Shown: positions 28,171-38,730 of the stretch, piece after piece
How the letters are laid out: the number at the start of each line of letters is the position of its first letter
How positions within the stretch are numbered: the stretch's first letter is position 1
Virus record (IMG/VR): IMGVR_UViG_3300043449_001239
Span: 1-45,427 of that record
Origin: a virus
Strand: one strand, 5' to 3'
DNA length: 45,427 bases
The notes under the pieces: generated by a model
What the model was told of the DNA's origin: nothing
What the model saw: the letters and a program-made list of their open reading frames with translations, nothing else
The model's database searches: none
Position numbers and translations under genes: made by a program

Positions 28171-29210
28171 GCACGACGCTGGCAAGCGTTCGGACGGAGC
28201 TGGCGCAGCGCCTCGGCGATGCCTCTCACGTCATCTGGCCGGAAGCCGATCTGGACGACTACATCAAGGAAGGCTACAACCTGCTCGTCAAGGAGACGGG
28301 GTGCTTGTGGGCCACCGACGTCTTGCCAGACTACGGCACAGCGATGACCCACACAGGGAACGGTGGGTGGGAACTGGATTACTTCCCCGCAGACTTCATG
28401 GTTGGCGAATGCTGCCAGTTCACGTCGCTCTTTGAACGCGACTACCTCGACAACGCTTTCGGGCCTGCAAGCCACACGCAGCATTGGGAACAGAACGGCG
28501 ACTACGTGCTGACGGACTACGTGTCCGGAGTGGTGGATCTGCCCGAGGACGTGCTCCAGATTGAGCGGGCCACGTGGAACACCAAGCGGATTACGCCGCT
28601 GCGGTCTTCCGATGTGGAGTTTGACGACCGGCGCTACGAGCTGAATACCGGCATCGTTGAAGGCTACATGCAGGACAAGGACGGCCTCGGGAAGTTCCGC
28701 AAGTACCGCGTACCGTCATCGCCATACGATCCGTACGACGTGGACGCGGACTCGACCACGGGTATCCTGATTACGGTTTCCGACCTTACCAGCGATACGC
28801 CGCTTTTCGAGTGGGGCGACCTCGTGCAGATCCCGAACCAGCATGCTTTCGGTGATCCGTGGGGCGTGATCGTCGGCGTCTACACCGAGCCTTTGGCGGT
28901 GCGAATCGAGTACCAACGCCGGGGCGCCGAGCTGGGCGACGACCAGGACTTCGAGATTCCCGATCGGTACGTGATGTACGTACGTCATTGGGCGCAGTAC
29001 CGGTGTCTGGAGCGCGAAGGCAAAGGGCAGGAGCTGGAACTCGCGGCGCACTTCAAGAGTCGGTTCGAGGAAGGCGTAGCGCGGATGCTGAAGCGGAAGG
29101 CCGCGATGGGCTACCAGAAGGTTCAAGTGTTAGGTGGCGGTGGTCGCACGATCATCCGCAAAGACAGACGGGCAAGGCTACCGTGGCAATACGGCACGGT
29201 GGTGAGATGA
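28167..29210 (+). CDS. Head-tail connector-like protein 2
   Basis: A 347-residue product from GTG. Its N-terminus (TLASVRTELAQRLGDASHVI, then EADLDDYIKEGYNLLVKETG) is paralogous to the gene before it. A beta-rich insert (VDADSTTGILITVSDLTSDT) and a helical C-terminus (YVMYVRHWAQYRCLEREGKG) follow. Probably a second adaptor or tail-completion protein. The start is fixed by a GTGA overlap. Confidence 0.65.
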   Translation: MSTTLASVRTELAQRLGDASHVIWPEADLDDYIKEGYNLLVKETGCLWATDVLPDYGTAMTHTGNGGWELDYFPADFMVGECCQFTSLFERDYLDNAFGPASHTQHWEQNGDYVLTDYVSGVVDLPEDVLQIERATWNTKRITPLRSSDVEFDDRRYELNTGIVEGYMQDKDGLGKFRKYRVPSSPYDPYDVDADSTTGILITVSDLTSDTPLFEWGDLVQIPNQHAFGDPWGVIVGVYTEPLAVRIEYQRRGAELGDDQDFEIPDRYVMYVRHWAQYRCLEREGKGQELELAAHFKSRFEEGVARMLKRKAAMGYQKVQVLGGGGRTIIRKDRRARLPWQYGTVVR

Positions 29211-29389
29211 CGTCGATGGAAATCGTAGTTCTCCCGGTGTTCCAATGCCGAAAATGCTTGGACCCATTAGCGTGCAAAATCAGCGACGACAAAAAGACAA
29301 TCACGGTAACGCATATCGACCAAGGATGGCCGTGTCCTTATATCGGGGAAACGCGGCAATTGGAAATGGACCAGTTTTTGGTGAGGTGA
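29207..29389 (+). CDS. Small Cys-containing protein
   Basis: A 60-residue product starting MTSMEIVVLPVFQCRKCLDP and containing WPCPYIGETRQLEMD. A CRKC pair plus a later Cys suggest a zinc knuckle. ATGA overlap with the connector gene; four bases before the tailspike. Confidence 0.55.
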   Translation: MTSMEIVVLPVFQCRKCLDPLACKISDDKKTITVTHIDQGWPCPYIGETRQLEMDQFLVR

Positions 29390-29393
29390 CGCG

Positions 29394-31118
29394 ATGGCGC
29401 TACAACGACGCAAGATCCTGAAGGAAATGATGAACTTGGGGTACGGGACGACGACCGTACCCGATGACAGCGGTGGCACACGCACCGGCAACAAGATCGG
29501 GATTCACTCGTTCATGGGGTCTGCGTACTTGTCGGCAGCAGATATGTCGGGTGCGAATGCTGGAGCAAAGATTGCTTACGCGATGACTCAGCTTCCTTCA
29601 ACCGGTGGCGTAGTGGATGCGCGTAGTTTCTCCGGAACGCAAACGATTGAACAGAACATGTGGGCCGGAGCGACAGGCCCGGTCTATTTGATGCTGGGTC
29701 CGGGAACGTGGACTCTCGCTCTCGCGCAAACGCTCACCAGTACACATGCTGGATCGTGCATCGTCGGAATGGGACGTGGGCAGTCGATCCTGAGCATATC
29801 AGGCAACATTAATGGGATCGTGCTCGGCGCGGACGTACAGCGAATGTTGCTCAGCGGATTCCGGATGGTCGGCAACTCAACGACCGGCATGGGCGTCGTG
29901 TTCGACGAAGCCTACGAGAACATCATGGAGAACGTGACGATTTCCGGATGCAACCGCAACTTGGTATTCAAGGACAGCGGCTCGGTATCCGGATCGGCGT
30001 TCTCGAACACGGTGCGCGACTGCATTGTCATCTCGGCGACAGGTTCTGACGCCATCAACATCGACTTGCAGGCGAATTCCCACGATACCAGGCTCTATGG
30101 CGTGACGTTCGGCGGCGGTCCGGCGAAAGTCGGGATCAAGTGCGTGGATTCAACCGACCTTAAGGTGTTTGGCGGCGACTGCGAAGGTGTGTCGGTGAAT
30201 GCGATCTACTTGGATTCAAGCACGTCTGCGCTATATGGCGGGCATACCATCATGGGCGTGCATTTTGAGGGCAATACGTCAACAGGTGGTGATATTAAGA
30301 TTGGCGCAACAAACGCCCAGCACAATGTGAACATTGTCGGAAATTACTTCCACGCAGCCGCTAGCAACACATATCCAGTCAACATCGTCACCGGGAACAA
30401 CATCCACATGGAAAGCAATGTGGTGGGGAGTGGGTACTTTACGTCAAGCTATCCTTACCTCGGGACAACGAACGGTATCACCTCGCAAAACAACCGGTGG
30501 GGCGACCCCGGTGTTGATGGGTATTGGAGTTATCAAGTTGGGTCAAAGCTAAGGATTGGCGGGGACGGGACGACGCCTCCTTCTACCACGCTTGAGGTTC
30601 TAAGCGATGATGGCGTGACGATCTCGCGTAATGTCAATTCGACTGGCTCTGGAATGCCGTTGAAGTTCCGCCAGAAGAACGCGTCAAACACGTACAAGGA
30701 CTTCGCCCAGATCTATCAGAGGGCCACGTCGGTCACGGCAGGCGCGGAGATGGGGCAACTACTGTTCGACCTCATCATCAGCGGGGCCATGACGAATGTG
30801 CTCGACGTGAACCGGGTGGACATCCAGTCCAAGCGGTACACGCGGTTTGTGACCGGCACGCCGTCGATCTCTGGCACGGGAACGCTGAACACGGGGTCCT
30901 CGGACATGGCGGGCAAGGTCACGTCGAACACGACCGGCGCTTTCGATGTGACGCTGACCTTCTCGCAGGGCTCGTGGACGTACGCACCGGCTTGTGTGGC
31001 GAGCAACGAAACGACGGTTGCCAATCTGGTGAGCTGCACCAGCACAACCACGACGGTGCGGCTACGGGGCACGACCGTCAACAACGACGTCATCAGTTAC
31101 GTGTGCATCGGGTACTAA
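29394..31118 (+). CDS. Tailspike-like beta-helix protein
   Basis: A 574-residue protein with a pectate-lyase-type right-handed beta-helix: repeated short turns such as NGIVLGADVQRMLLSGFRMV, NIMENVTISGCNRNLVFKDS, HDTRLYGVTFGGG and AQHNVNIVGNYFHAA. The N-terminus likely attaches to the tail, and the C-terminal part (NTGSSDMAGKVTSNTTGAFD) is a beta-rich trimer end. It probably binds or degrades surface polysaccharide of the host. Confidence 0.75.
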   Translation: MALQRRKILKEMMNLGYGTTTVPDDSGGTRTGNKIGIHSFMGSAYLSAADMSGANAGAKIAYAMTQLPSTGGVVDARSFSGTQTIEQNMWAGATGPVYLMLGPGTWTLALAQTLTSTHAGSCIVGMGRGQSILSISGNINGIVLGADVQRMLLSGFRMVGNSTTGMGVVFDEAYENIMENVTISGCNRNLVFKDSGSVSGSAFSNTVRDCIVISATGSDAINIDLQANSHDTRLYGVTFGGGPAKVGIKCVDSTDLKVFGGDCEGVSVNAIYLDSSTSALYGGHTIMGVHFEGNTSTGGDIKIGATNAQHNVNIVGNYFHAAASNTYPVNIVTGNNIHMESNVVGSGYFTSSYPYLGTTNGITSQNNRWGDPGVDGYWSYQVGSKLRIGGDGTTPPSTTLEVLSDDGVTISRNVNSTGSGMPLKFRQKNASNTYKDFAQIYQRATSVTAGAEMGQLLFDLIISGAMTNVLDVNRVDIQSKRYTRFVTGTPSISGTGTLNTGSSDMAGKVTSNTTGAFDVTLTFSQGSWTYAPACVASNETTVANLVSCTSTTTTVRLRGTTVNNDVISYVCIGY

Positions 31119-31127
31119 GGAGCGCCA

Positions 31128-33860
31128 GTGGGCAGCTTGCGGCAGGACAACTTCAGCAGGGGATGGTTCCCGAGCGCGGATGCCGTCAACGCTCCTGCAA
31201 ACTCGCTGCTCCGGATGGACAACCTTGTGCTTGACTCCATTGGCGCTGTCTCGTTGCGACCAGGGTCCGTCAAGATCAACAGCACCGCCTTCTCCGATAC
31301 CGATGTGCATTCGCTGTTTACGACGACAATCAGCGGGACTCGGACGCGCATGTCCGGAGCGACTTCCGCCGTCTACGCAAATGGAACCTCGATAGCATCC
31401 AGCTTCGCGGGTACCGCGACAGACGACATCCAGTTCGGGGCGCACATGGGGCAGATCCTCATGGCGCGGTCCACGACCAAGAAGAAGTACGACGGGACAA
31501 CGGTGCGCACGTGGGGCATTGCGGCTCCGGGCGCAGCGCCTACTCTTTCCGGTCTTGCGGCGGACTCGAAGACGTTCGCGACGTGTGAATCGACCGAGTC
31601 GCCGATCATGACGAGCAACGAGGGGTCGCAGGCGTTTGTTACCGGGATCACCGGAGAAGCAATTGCTTTGACTCCGGATTCGATCACGGCGCGGGCCACG
31701 TCCACAAAAACTTTCGCGGCACCGACGAGTTTTGCGACTTACGATGCTGGACAGACCGGAGTTGACGAAGATCTCGTCGAGATGGACGTGTTCATCACCG
31801 AGCCGCAGTATCTCGACCGGATCACCTTAATGATCGACGTCAACGGCGGACTGTTTCAGTCCGACTATTACGTCTACGAGTTCATCAACGGACAGGCGAC
31901 CGAAATTCAGTTGCCCGGGGAAGAGATTCTGGCGTCGGACTACACCGCCGAAGGCTACGAACGGGCTGACGTGTTGTCGCGGACGGAAGATCGCGGAAAT
32001 CCCAAGAGCGTTTTCCGTGTTGATGAGCCGGTATCAAACTCCGGATGGAACCATTTCAGCGTGCCACGTGGAACCATGACGCGGGTAGGGGCGACCTCCG
32101 GCAAGAACTGGTCCACGGTAGAAGCCGTTAGGGTGACGTTCGTAGGGCTCTCTGGGGGCACCGGCGCAATTGTCAGGTTCGACAACATCAAGATTACCGG
32201 CGGCTCCCAACGGGCGCTCACGGGCAAGTACAAGGGCATAGTGGTGGCTGTCCGGAATGATGGCACTTACGAGGCGCTGTCAGCACCTTCGACGGCTTCG
32301 TCGGAGTACGAGGTCAAGGGGCAGGGCATCCGGGCTACGGTGGATTCGTCCACGGTCAGCGCGCTCGACACCCAGGTTAACGAACTGTGGCTGTTCCTGA
32401 TGGGCGGTCGGCTGGACGGCTACTACCGGGCCGCTACACTCACTGGCGGCCCATTCTCGGGAGCCCAGACCATCGACGCGGCAACCTCCGACAGGGCGAT
32501 TCTCATCGCCAATATCCGGCTGGAGACCGACAACACGACTCCGCCGGACACGATCATCGGCATCGACGGCCCGCACTACGATCGGACGATGTGTTTGACC
32601 TCGACCTACCTTTACCCGTCCCGGCAGCGCAACCCGGACAGTTATGCGTCCGGGGAGGTCATCCGGGTTGGTGATGCGACCGAAACGGCGCTCTGGGTCA
32701 AGAAGTCGCGTGAGAACCTGTACGTGGGGACTACGCGGGATATCTACCGGCTCGACGGAGACTTTACCGTCCTTCCGGACGGGACCATCAACGTTGCCAA
32801 GCGCCCGATGGGCGTGACCCGACCTCCGATTTCCTCGGCGGTGGCAATCGGTAATGTCAATGGGTCCGACGTTCTCGTGTATTTGGCTTCTGACGGGCCT
32901 CGGGTCCTGAACGGCGCTTTACTCGCTGACGATTCGGTATCGCTCCTATGGCGCGGCCAGACCCGCCACGGAGTGTCTGGGGTGAACACCTCAAGTACCG
33001 GGCGGTTTCGGATGGCGATTACCGACAACGTGCTCTACGTCCTGACCCCGGAGGGGGCGTCAACGACCTCCTCGACAGCCATCCATGCCTACCATTTTGG
33101 GTTTCAGCGGTGGTATCGGTTCACCTACCCGCAGGCATTCCGATCGGTAGCCGTGGAGCCAGACGGAACCTTGATAGCCGGAGACTCAAGCGGTTACGTC
33201 CGGGAGCTGGACGAAACCACGAATACGGACGACGGATCGGACATCTCGGTGGTGGTCCGGACGCCTGAATACGCTAACTCGTTGAATCCAAAGACAGCAC
33301 AGAACATCGTGGCGTCCGGGGACGCGGGGACGGCCGACATCACGGCTGCTATCCACATTGACGGCTCGGACACGGCCGCGCTGAGCACGTCGTTGCCGGT
33401 GTCCGACGAAGAAGCGGCCACGGTCAATATCTCGACAGTCGGCGACTTCCAGCGCATCCAGGTGCGCCTGTCAGGGTCCTATTCGACCTTGCTGTTCCGG
33501 TCGCTCATGCTCAAGTGGCTCGACCGGCCGCAGAAGCTCAAGTTCCACGATACAGGTTTCGTGCCTTTGACGGACACCATGGCATGGGTCCGGAAAGTGC
33601 GGATCAACGCCAGAGCGTCGGGGAACATCACCGTTACGCCTTATTGGGACGGCACGGTGGGCACGGCGCGGACGGTGACGGCGTACCCGAACAAGGAATA
33701 CGTCTACGTGTTGCCTCTCGGACGCGAAGACAAGGGAAGCACGGTGCGGGTGACGCTCGAAACGTCTGACGCGAGCGAAATCTACTGGGTGGAGTTCGAG
33801 TACAACGAAAGCGGGAAGACGCGCCAGAAACGCATCTCCATGATCCCGGAGGCGTCGTGA
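31128..33860 (+). CDS. Large tail/stopper structural protein
   Basis: A 910-residue protein from GTG. The start GSLRQDNFSRGWFPSADAVN then APANSLLRMDNLVLDSIGAV and SLRPGSVKIN is typical of large beta-propeller-like tail hub or nozzle proteins of short-tailed phages (GxxxDNxxxxxxGxxxxRPG). Repeats of beta segments follow through the protein. It probably forms the nozzle or central tail. Assignment is by pattern. Confidence 0.6.
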   Translation: MGSLRQDNFSRGWFPSADAVNAPANSLLRMDNLVLDSIGAVSLRPGSVKINSTAFSDTDVHSLFTTTISGTRTRMSGATSAVYANGTSIASSFAGTATDDIQFGAHMGQILMARSTTKKKYDGTTVRTWGIAAPGAAPTLSGLAADSKTFATCESTESPIMTSNEGSQAFVTGITGEAIALTPDSITARATSTKTFAAPTSFATYDAGQTGVDEDLVEMDVFITEPQYLDRITLMIDVNGGLFQSDYYVYEFINGQATEIQLPGEEILASDYTAEGYERADVLSRTEDRGNPKSVFRVDEPVSNSGWNHFSVPRGTMTRVGATSGKNWSTVEAVRVTFVGLSGGTGAIVRFDNIKITGGSQRALTGKYKGIVVAVRNDGTYEALSAPSTASSEYEVKGQGIRATVDSSTVSALDTQVNELWLFLMGGRLDGYYRAATLTGGPFSGAQTIDAATSDRAILIANIRLETDNTTPPDTIIGIDGPHYDRTMCLTSTYLYPSRQRNPDSYASGEVIRVGDATETALWVKKSRENLYVGTTRDIYRLDGDFTVLPDGTINVAKRPMGVTRPPISSAVAIGNVNGSDVLVYLASDGPRVLNGALLADDSVSLLWRGQTRHGVSGVNTSSTGRFRMAITDNVLYVLTPEGASTTSSTAIHAYHFGFQRWYRFTYPQAFRSVAVEPDGTLIAGDSSGYVRELDETTNTDDGSDISVVVRTPEYANSLNPKTAQNIVASGDAGTADITAAIHIDGSDTAALSTSLPVSDEEAATVNISTVGDFQRIQVRLSGSYSTLLFRSLMLKWLDRPQKLKFHDTGFVPLTDTMAWVRKVRINARASGNITVTPYWDGTVGTARTVTAYPNKEYVYVLPLGREDKGSTVRVTLETSDASEIYWVEFEYNESGKTRQKRISMIPEAS

Positions 33861-34810
33861 TTCCCCAATCGTTGACGCTATCCGAGATTCAGGCCGCATT
33901 CCGCGACCTCGAAACAAAGCTGATGCCGTGGTTGCTGGCGCAGCGGAACATCGACCTTCAGGGACGGCGGCTGATCGGCGCGGGCCGCGCGGTCGGAGCG
34001 TTCGATTACGTGACGAAGTTCGACTTGGAGCAGGCGCTGGCTCCGGTATCTGAAGGCGTGGAGTCGATCACGGGAAACGAAACCGCCCTCAACCAGATCA
34101 AGTCGGTACGTGTAGGGACCTATGCCGTGCGCGGAGCTGCCGTGGCGCATCCGGCCAGCATGTACCTGACATCCGATCGGGACTACATCAGCTTCGTGTC
34201 AGACGGCGCAAACTGGTACTTCAACGGCGGCGTTCATCGTGCCGCCTTTGCCGACCGCCCGACGCCAACGTCAACAGAGACGAACTACGCGTTCTTCGCC
34301 ACGGACACCTACCAGATGTTCTACTGGAGCGGATCGGCATGGGTGGAAGAGATTGCGCCCGCGCTACTAAAGTTTCTCGGAGAGACGAACAGTTTCCCGG
34401 CGTTGAAGCGCTCGTCGGCCATCTTGCAGGCCCGCTTGGCGGACGACTCGGCACACACGGACATCGAGGTTGCTGACGAAGCCTACAACGCGACGAACTG
34501 GAACGCGTCGCTGGAAGTCCCGACAAAGAACGCGGTTCGCGACAAGATCGAGACGGTGACTGGCGGCGAAGCGGCAGCGCTTGTGTCGGATACCGCCTAT
34601 GCGTCCAGTTGGAACGGGGTCACGACCATCGCGCCGTCAAAAAACGCGGTTTACGACAAGATCGAAACGTTGCTGGGGTCTACGGCTTATACTCCCACGA
34701 ACGTCACGACCGATCGGAGTTATGACGCGGATGCAACATCGGTAGCGGAACTGGCAGACGTACTCGGGACGTTGCTCGCCGACTTACAGGGAAAAGGGAT
34801 CTTGAGTTAG
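33857..34810 (+). CDS. Tail-fibre-like protein with trimerisation repeats
   Basis: A 317-residue protein. It starts MIPQSLTLSEIQAAFRDLET, has RLIGAGRAVGAFDYVTKFDL, and two copies of a fibre repeat (AYNATNWNASLEVPTKNAVR and AYASSWNGVTTIAPSKNAVY, each followed by DKIET) found in many phage fibres. A virion fibre or adaptor. ATGA overlap with the preceding gene. Confidence 0.7.
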   Translation: MIPQSLTLSEIQAAFRDLETKLMPWLLAQRNIDLQGRRLIGAGRAVGAFDYVTKFDLEQALAPVSEGVESITGNETALNQIKSVRVGTYAVRGAAVAHPASMYLTSDRDYISFVSDGANWYFNGGVHRAAFADRPTPTSTETNYAFFATDTYQMFYWSGSAWVEEIAPALLKFLGETNSFPALKRSSAILQARLADDSAHTDIEVADEAYNATNWNASLEVPTKNAVRDKIETVTGGEAAALVSDTAYASSWNGVTTIAPSKNAVYDKIETLLGSTAYTPTNVTTDRSYDADATSVAELADVLGTLLADLQGKGILS

Positions 34811-34819
34811 GAGCGCGAC

Positions 34820-35962
34820 ATGGCAATCGGTTCAATCTTACAGACACTCGGGAAGGTCGCGAAGAATCCGTACCTGCCTGCCGTGGCGGGCGGGATTGCC
34901 GGTGCCATTGGCGGGACTCAGGGCGGACGCACCGCGACTCAAATGCCGACCGTGGCCCGGGGCTACGAGACTTTCGGCGACCTCCTGAAGAACCGCATCC
35001 AGCAGCGGTTAATGACCGGTGCCGACATGGGCGGCTACGAGGCAACCGGCCTCCAGAACATCAACGAAGCCTTTGGCGGTGCCCAGCAGGCGCTGGACGC
35101 CTCGCTGACAAGCCGTGGGCTGGGGACCTCGCCCGTAGCCGGGGCGGCGGAAGGCAAGCTCCAGCAGGCGCGTGGCGGCGAGATGGCGCGGTTCTTGAAC
35201 ACGTTGCCGCTGTTGCAGCGTGAAATGCAGGCGCAGGACATCGGGATGGCGCAGAACCAGTTCCAGCAGGCTGGACTTGGACAGTCGGCGACGCAGCCCG
35301 GAGGGGTGCTCAGCGGGGCGTTTGACAATGTGGCCTCGCACCTCGGGTACCTAAATACGCTGAAGAACGCGGGCATGCTCGGTGGTGGGGCTGGTGCTGG
35401 CGGTGGTGGCCTTGCTGGACTCGATGCCATTGCGGGTGGCATTGCTCCAGCGTTTGGGGCGGCTGCCAGCACCGCCCTCCCCGCCGTTCCGGCGGCTTCA
35501 TTGCCCGGCATCGGGACCATCTTCAGCGGTTTTGGCGGATCGGCAGCGGCCGGAGGGGCTGGAGCCGGTGGAGCGGCGGCAGCGGGCGGCGTGCAAGGCG
35601 CGCTTGGGCTCGGTGGCGGGGCTGGGCTGTTCGGACTCGGCGCGGCCACAATCCCTGTCATCGGCGGCATCGCAGCAGGCGCAATCCTCGCCACGAAGCT
35701 CATCGGCCGTGGACGCAAGGCGGCAGACGTACTGACGCGCGACGGCGGTATGCAGAAGGAATTTGAAGGCGTGCTCGCGCAGATCGACTCCGACCCGTCG
35801 CTAAGCGCCGCGCAGAAAAAGTCCGCGAAGTTCTTGGAGTATCAGTCGCTCGTCAGGTTGGGGCTCGAACACGCACGACAGGGCTCCCAGCAGCAAAGGG
35901 TAGTGCGCCAGATGTTCAACACCATTTCGCCGCTATTCGGGCAGCCGAATCCGCTGGGGTGA
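34820..35962 (+). CDS. Gly/Ala-rich ejection-type virion protein
   Basis: A 380-residue protein with membrane-active-looking Gly/Ala segments (AVAGGIAGAIGGTQGGRTAT; GGGAGLFGLGAATIPVIGGI then AAGAILATKLIG) between helical parts (GYEATGLQNINEAFGGAQQA). It resembles internal proteins that short-tailed phages eject to cross the host envelope. First of three such genes. Confidence 0.6.
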   Translation: MAIGSILQTLGKVAKNPYLPAVAGGIAGAIGGTQGGRTATQMPTVARGYETFGDLLKNRIQQRLMTGADMGGYEATGLQNINEAFGGAQQALDASLTSRGLGTSPVAGAAEGKLQQARGGEMARFLNTLPLLQREMQAQDIGMAQNQFQQAGLGQSATQPGGVLSGAFDNVASHLGYLNTLKNAGMLGGGAGAGGGGLAGLDAIAGGIAPAFGAAASTALPAVPAASLPGIGTIFSGFGGSAAAGGAGAGGAAAAGGVQGALGLGGGAGLFGLGAATIPVIGGIAAGAILATKLIGRGRKAADVLTRDGGMQKEFEGVLAQIDSDPSLSAAQKKSAKFLEYQSLVRLGLEHARQGSQQQRVVRQMFNTISPLFGQPNPLG

Positions 35963-35965
35963 CGT

Positions 35966-37240
35966 ATGCCGTCGAACTTCACTGAAAACTACTTCCGCGG
36001 CGTCCAGATGGCAGAGCAGGAGATTGCTCGCCGTCGGCAGGATGACGAGCGCAAGACCATGCAGGCGGAACGGGCGAAACGTTTGCAATGGGAAGATGAG
36101 GACCGCCAGTTCTCAAAGCAAGAGCGCGACATCAAATTGCAGCTCGACATGGCGAAGCTCGCTGAAAGCCGCGCGAAGATGCTCGAAGGGCAGCCGGGGC
36201 CACGCTTCCAGACGCCCGGAGCCGCAATCTCGCGTCCCGGAGAGCCAACACCTACGGCTCCGCAAATGCAAGGTCCGGGGTTCGAAGGCTTGAACGCGGT
36301 TCTGGCCCAAGCGCGGAGTCGGCCGGTAGACGTGAACCTAGCGCCTGTCGGTGACTTCCAAGATGCTGAGTTCCACGCGCCGGTAAAGATCCCTGATATT
36401 GACTTCGGCGGTGGCAACGTGGTGCAGATGCCGTCGGTGAGACCGCGTACGCAGGCAGGCCAAGAATATGCGGCTATGCGCGAAACGCAGCGCCAGCGCG
36501 AAGCGAACACGTACACGATTACAGATCCGACGACTGGCAAGCCGATCAGCGGCCCGAAGGAGCTGCTCGACAACTTCATGACCCAGATTGGTCAGAATGC
36601 GCGGGATGCAGAAAACCGAACGGCGCGCGTTGCTGAAGCTGAGGCGGATCGTGCTGCGGCCGCAGAGCGCAATGAATCCGCGATCAATGCCCGGCTACAA
36701 ACGGCCCGCCTGAGTGCCACGGCGAGACTGGAAGCAGCGAGAATTGGCGGACAGAACGAAAAGGCAATCAGGTTTGCGAATTCCAAGGTTGAGCAGTTCT
36801 TGGGCTTGCCGCAAGTACGCAAGTACGCTGAAACCGCTGAAATTTCGGACTACATTACGTCGTTTCCGGTGAAACAGGCCACCGCGTCGGACGATTACGA
36901 TTTGCTCGTGACGCACGCCAAAGCCGTCGATCCTGGGTCTGTCGCCCGCGAAGGCGAGGTTGCGGCGGCGACGAAGTACGCACAGTCGTTGCTCGAATCG
37001 TTTGGCATGAGCGCGCAGCGGGTGTTAAGCAACCAGCAGGCGTTGACAGAATCTGCAAGGAAAGCTGTCATTGAAGCCATCAAGCGCAAGATCGCTCCGA
37101 ATGAACAAGCGTTTAAGAACATGCGGCAATTCTACAAAACGCAGATTGCGGCGCAAGGTCTTGGCCCTGAATATGCCGAAAGCATTCTCCCGAATTTTAG
37201 CCTTAGCGAGAAAACGTTGGACTGGTCGGAGTTGCAGTGA
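35966..37240 (+). CDS. Coiled-coil ejection-type virion protein
   Basis: A 424-residue protein. The N-terminal charged coiled coil (AEQEIARRRQDDERKTMQAE) and a later helix (ARVAEAEADRAAAAERNESA) surround a Pro/Gly-rich linker. No membrane segment. Likely an internal virion protein ejected with DNA, by position between two similar genes. Confidence 0.55.
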   Translation: MPSNFTENYFRGVQMAEQEIARRRQDDERKTMQAERAKRLQWEDEDRQFSKQERDIKLQLDMAKLAESRAKMLEGQPGPRFQTPGAAISRPGEPTPTAPQMQGPGFEGLNAVLAQARSRPVDVNLAPVGDFQDAEFHAPVKIPDIDFGGGNVVQMPSVRPRTQAGQEYAAMRETQRQREANTYTITDPTTGKPISGPKELLDNFMTQIGQNARDAENRTARVAEAEADRAAAAERNESAINARLQTARLSATARLEAARIGGQNEKAIRFANSKVEQFLGLPQVRKYAETAEISDYITSFPVKQATASDDYDLLVTHAKAVDPGSVAREGEVAAATKYAQSLLESFGMSAQRVLSNQQALTESARKAVIEAIKRKIAPNEQAFKNMRQFYKTQIAAQGLGPEYAESILPNFSLSEKTLDWSELQ

Positions 37241-38730
37241 TGCAGGGCACCTTCAACGTCAGAATGCCTGACGGGACAATGATAAGGAACATTCCTGAAG
37301 GCACGCCGCGTGAAGAGATTGCCCGTCGCTATTCAGCGATGACCGGCAAAGCGGCTCCATCAACAACGGCTGATCCTGAAGCCGTGAAGCGCGCGCAGTC
37401 GGCGAACCCCATCGTGCAGGCGCAGGCCGCGAAGTTCCCGGCACCGGAAAAACTCGGCGTTGGGTTTGGCCCTGACACTACGCTTGAAAACGACGCCCTG
37501 AAGGCGATTTCGGACGTCGGGATTGGGCTGGCAGTTAAGGGGCCGCTGAAAACTGCACTTGGCGTTAGCCAGCTATTGAATCGTGCGTCTGGCGGCCGTC
37601 TCGGAGTCCCGCCATCAGTTACGCAAGAAGACGTTGGGATTGCACCAACGAATACAGCCCAGCGTGTTGGCCAGACGGTCGAACAGATCGGAGAGTTTTT
37701 CGTACCAGGTGGAGCAGTAGCGAAGGGCGGCAAAGCCGTCGAAGCTCTCAAGATTCCTGCGGCGCTGAAGACTGTTGGGAAGGCGGCGATGGAAGGAGTA
37801 GCGGCGGGCGGTGTCGCAGCGGCACAAACCGGATCTCCGACGACCGGAGCGGTTGCCGGTGCGACAGCAGCGACGTTTTCGGCGGCAATCCCGATGGCGT
37901 TGAAAGCCATGGGATCGGCGGCTGAGAAGATCGAGACGACGTTGATTAAGCCGACTATCAGAGATTCCCAGAACGGCTTCAAGGCTCGGAATGTCTTCAA
38001 GCATCGCGTTGGCGGAACTCTCGAACAAACAGCACGAAAAACGCAGACGAAGATCGACGCCTTGGTGCAGGAGGCCAAGACAATCCGTGACGCAGGGACA
38101 GCGGGAGTTGTTCCGGCAGGAGCCCCGGCGGGGCCAACTGTCAATTTGAAAGATGCGTTGATTGACGCTGCAAACGAACTGAAAGCGAAAATCCCGAAAC
38201 ACTACGGGTCAAATTCGCCGATAGAGAAGGCGCTGATTGACAACGTGAAGGAATTCGACCACATGATTGCCGGCGGTTTCATGTCGAAGACTGGCGACGC
38301 GCCTATCAATGTGGCGCATGAGGTTCTTCAGGCGGTCGGCAGAGACGGAGCGTGGAAGTACGGCATGCGCGATCCGGCGTCGGCTGCGGCTGAAAGGGTT
38401 GCAAACTCGCTGTATTCCGCGCTACGACGTCGAATCGAAGCCTCAAGCGCGGACGGAACAAGGCTCAATGCGATCAACCGGGACATCGGCGAACTCATCG
38501 CGATCAAGCAGGCGGTTATTCGCAGGATTCCCGTTGAGCAGCGGAACCAGTTCTTGCACCTGAGTGACATCGTGTCGTTTGCGAGCGGTAACTGGAAATT
38601 GGCACTTGGAAACAGGGCGCTCAGAAGCGGAACGGTTGCGCGCGGACTGGCGTCTGCGTCGGAGTCGACGGCTCCGGGCCTTGTTGCTCCAAAACTTGGC
38701 GCTGCGGCAGCGGCAGAGGTGGTGAAGTAA
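37237..38730 (+). CDS. Large ejection-type virion protein
   Basis: A 497-residue protein. The start (FNVRMPDGTMIRNIPEGTPR then EEIARRYSAMTG) is a small conserved domain found at the N-terminus of large phage internal proteins. A long Ala/Gly-rich, partly hydrophobic middle (TGAVAGATAATFSAAIPMAL) and helices follow. Possibly ejected to form a DNA channel. No lytic transglycosylase motif was seen. Confidence 0.6.
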   Translation: MMQGTFNVRMPDGTMIRNIPEGTPREEIARRYSAMTGKAAPSTTADPEAVKRAQSANPIVQAQAAKFPAPEKLGVGFGPDTTLENDALKAISDVGIGLAVKGPLKTALGVSQLLNRASGGRLGVPPSVTQEDVGIAPTNTAQRVGQTVEQIGEFFVPGGAVAKGGKAVEALKIPAALKTVGKAAMEGVAAGGVAAAQTGSPTTGAVAGATAATFSAAIPMALKAMGSAAEKIETTLIKPTIRDSQNGFKARNVFKHRVGGTLEQTARKTQTKIDALVQEAKTIRDAGTAGVVPAGAPAGPTVNLKDALIDAANELKAKIPKHYGSNSPIEKALIDNVKEFDHMIAGGFMSKTGDAPINVAHEVLQAVGRDGAWKYGMRDPASAAAERVANSLYSALRRRIEASSADGTRLNAINRDIGELIAIKQAVIRRIPVEQRNQFLHLSDIVSFASGNWKLALGNRALRSGTVARGLASASESTAPGLVAPKLGAAAAAEVVK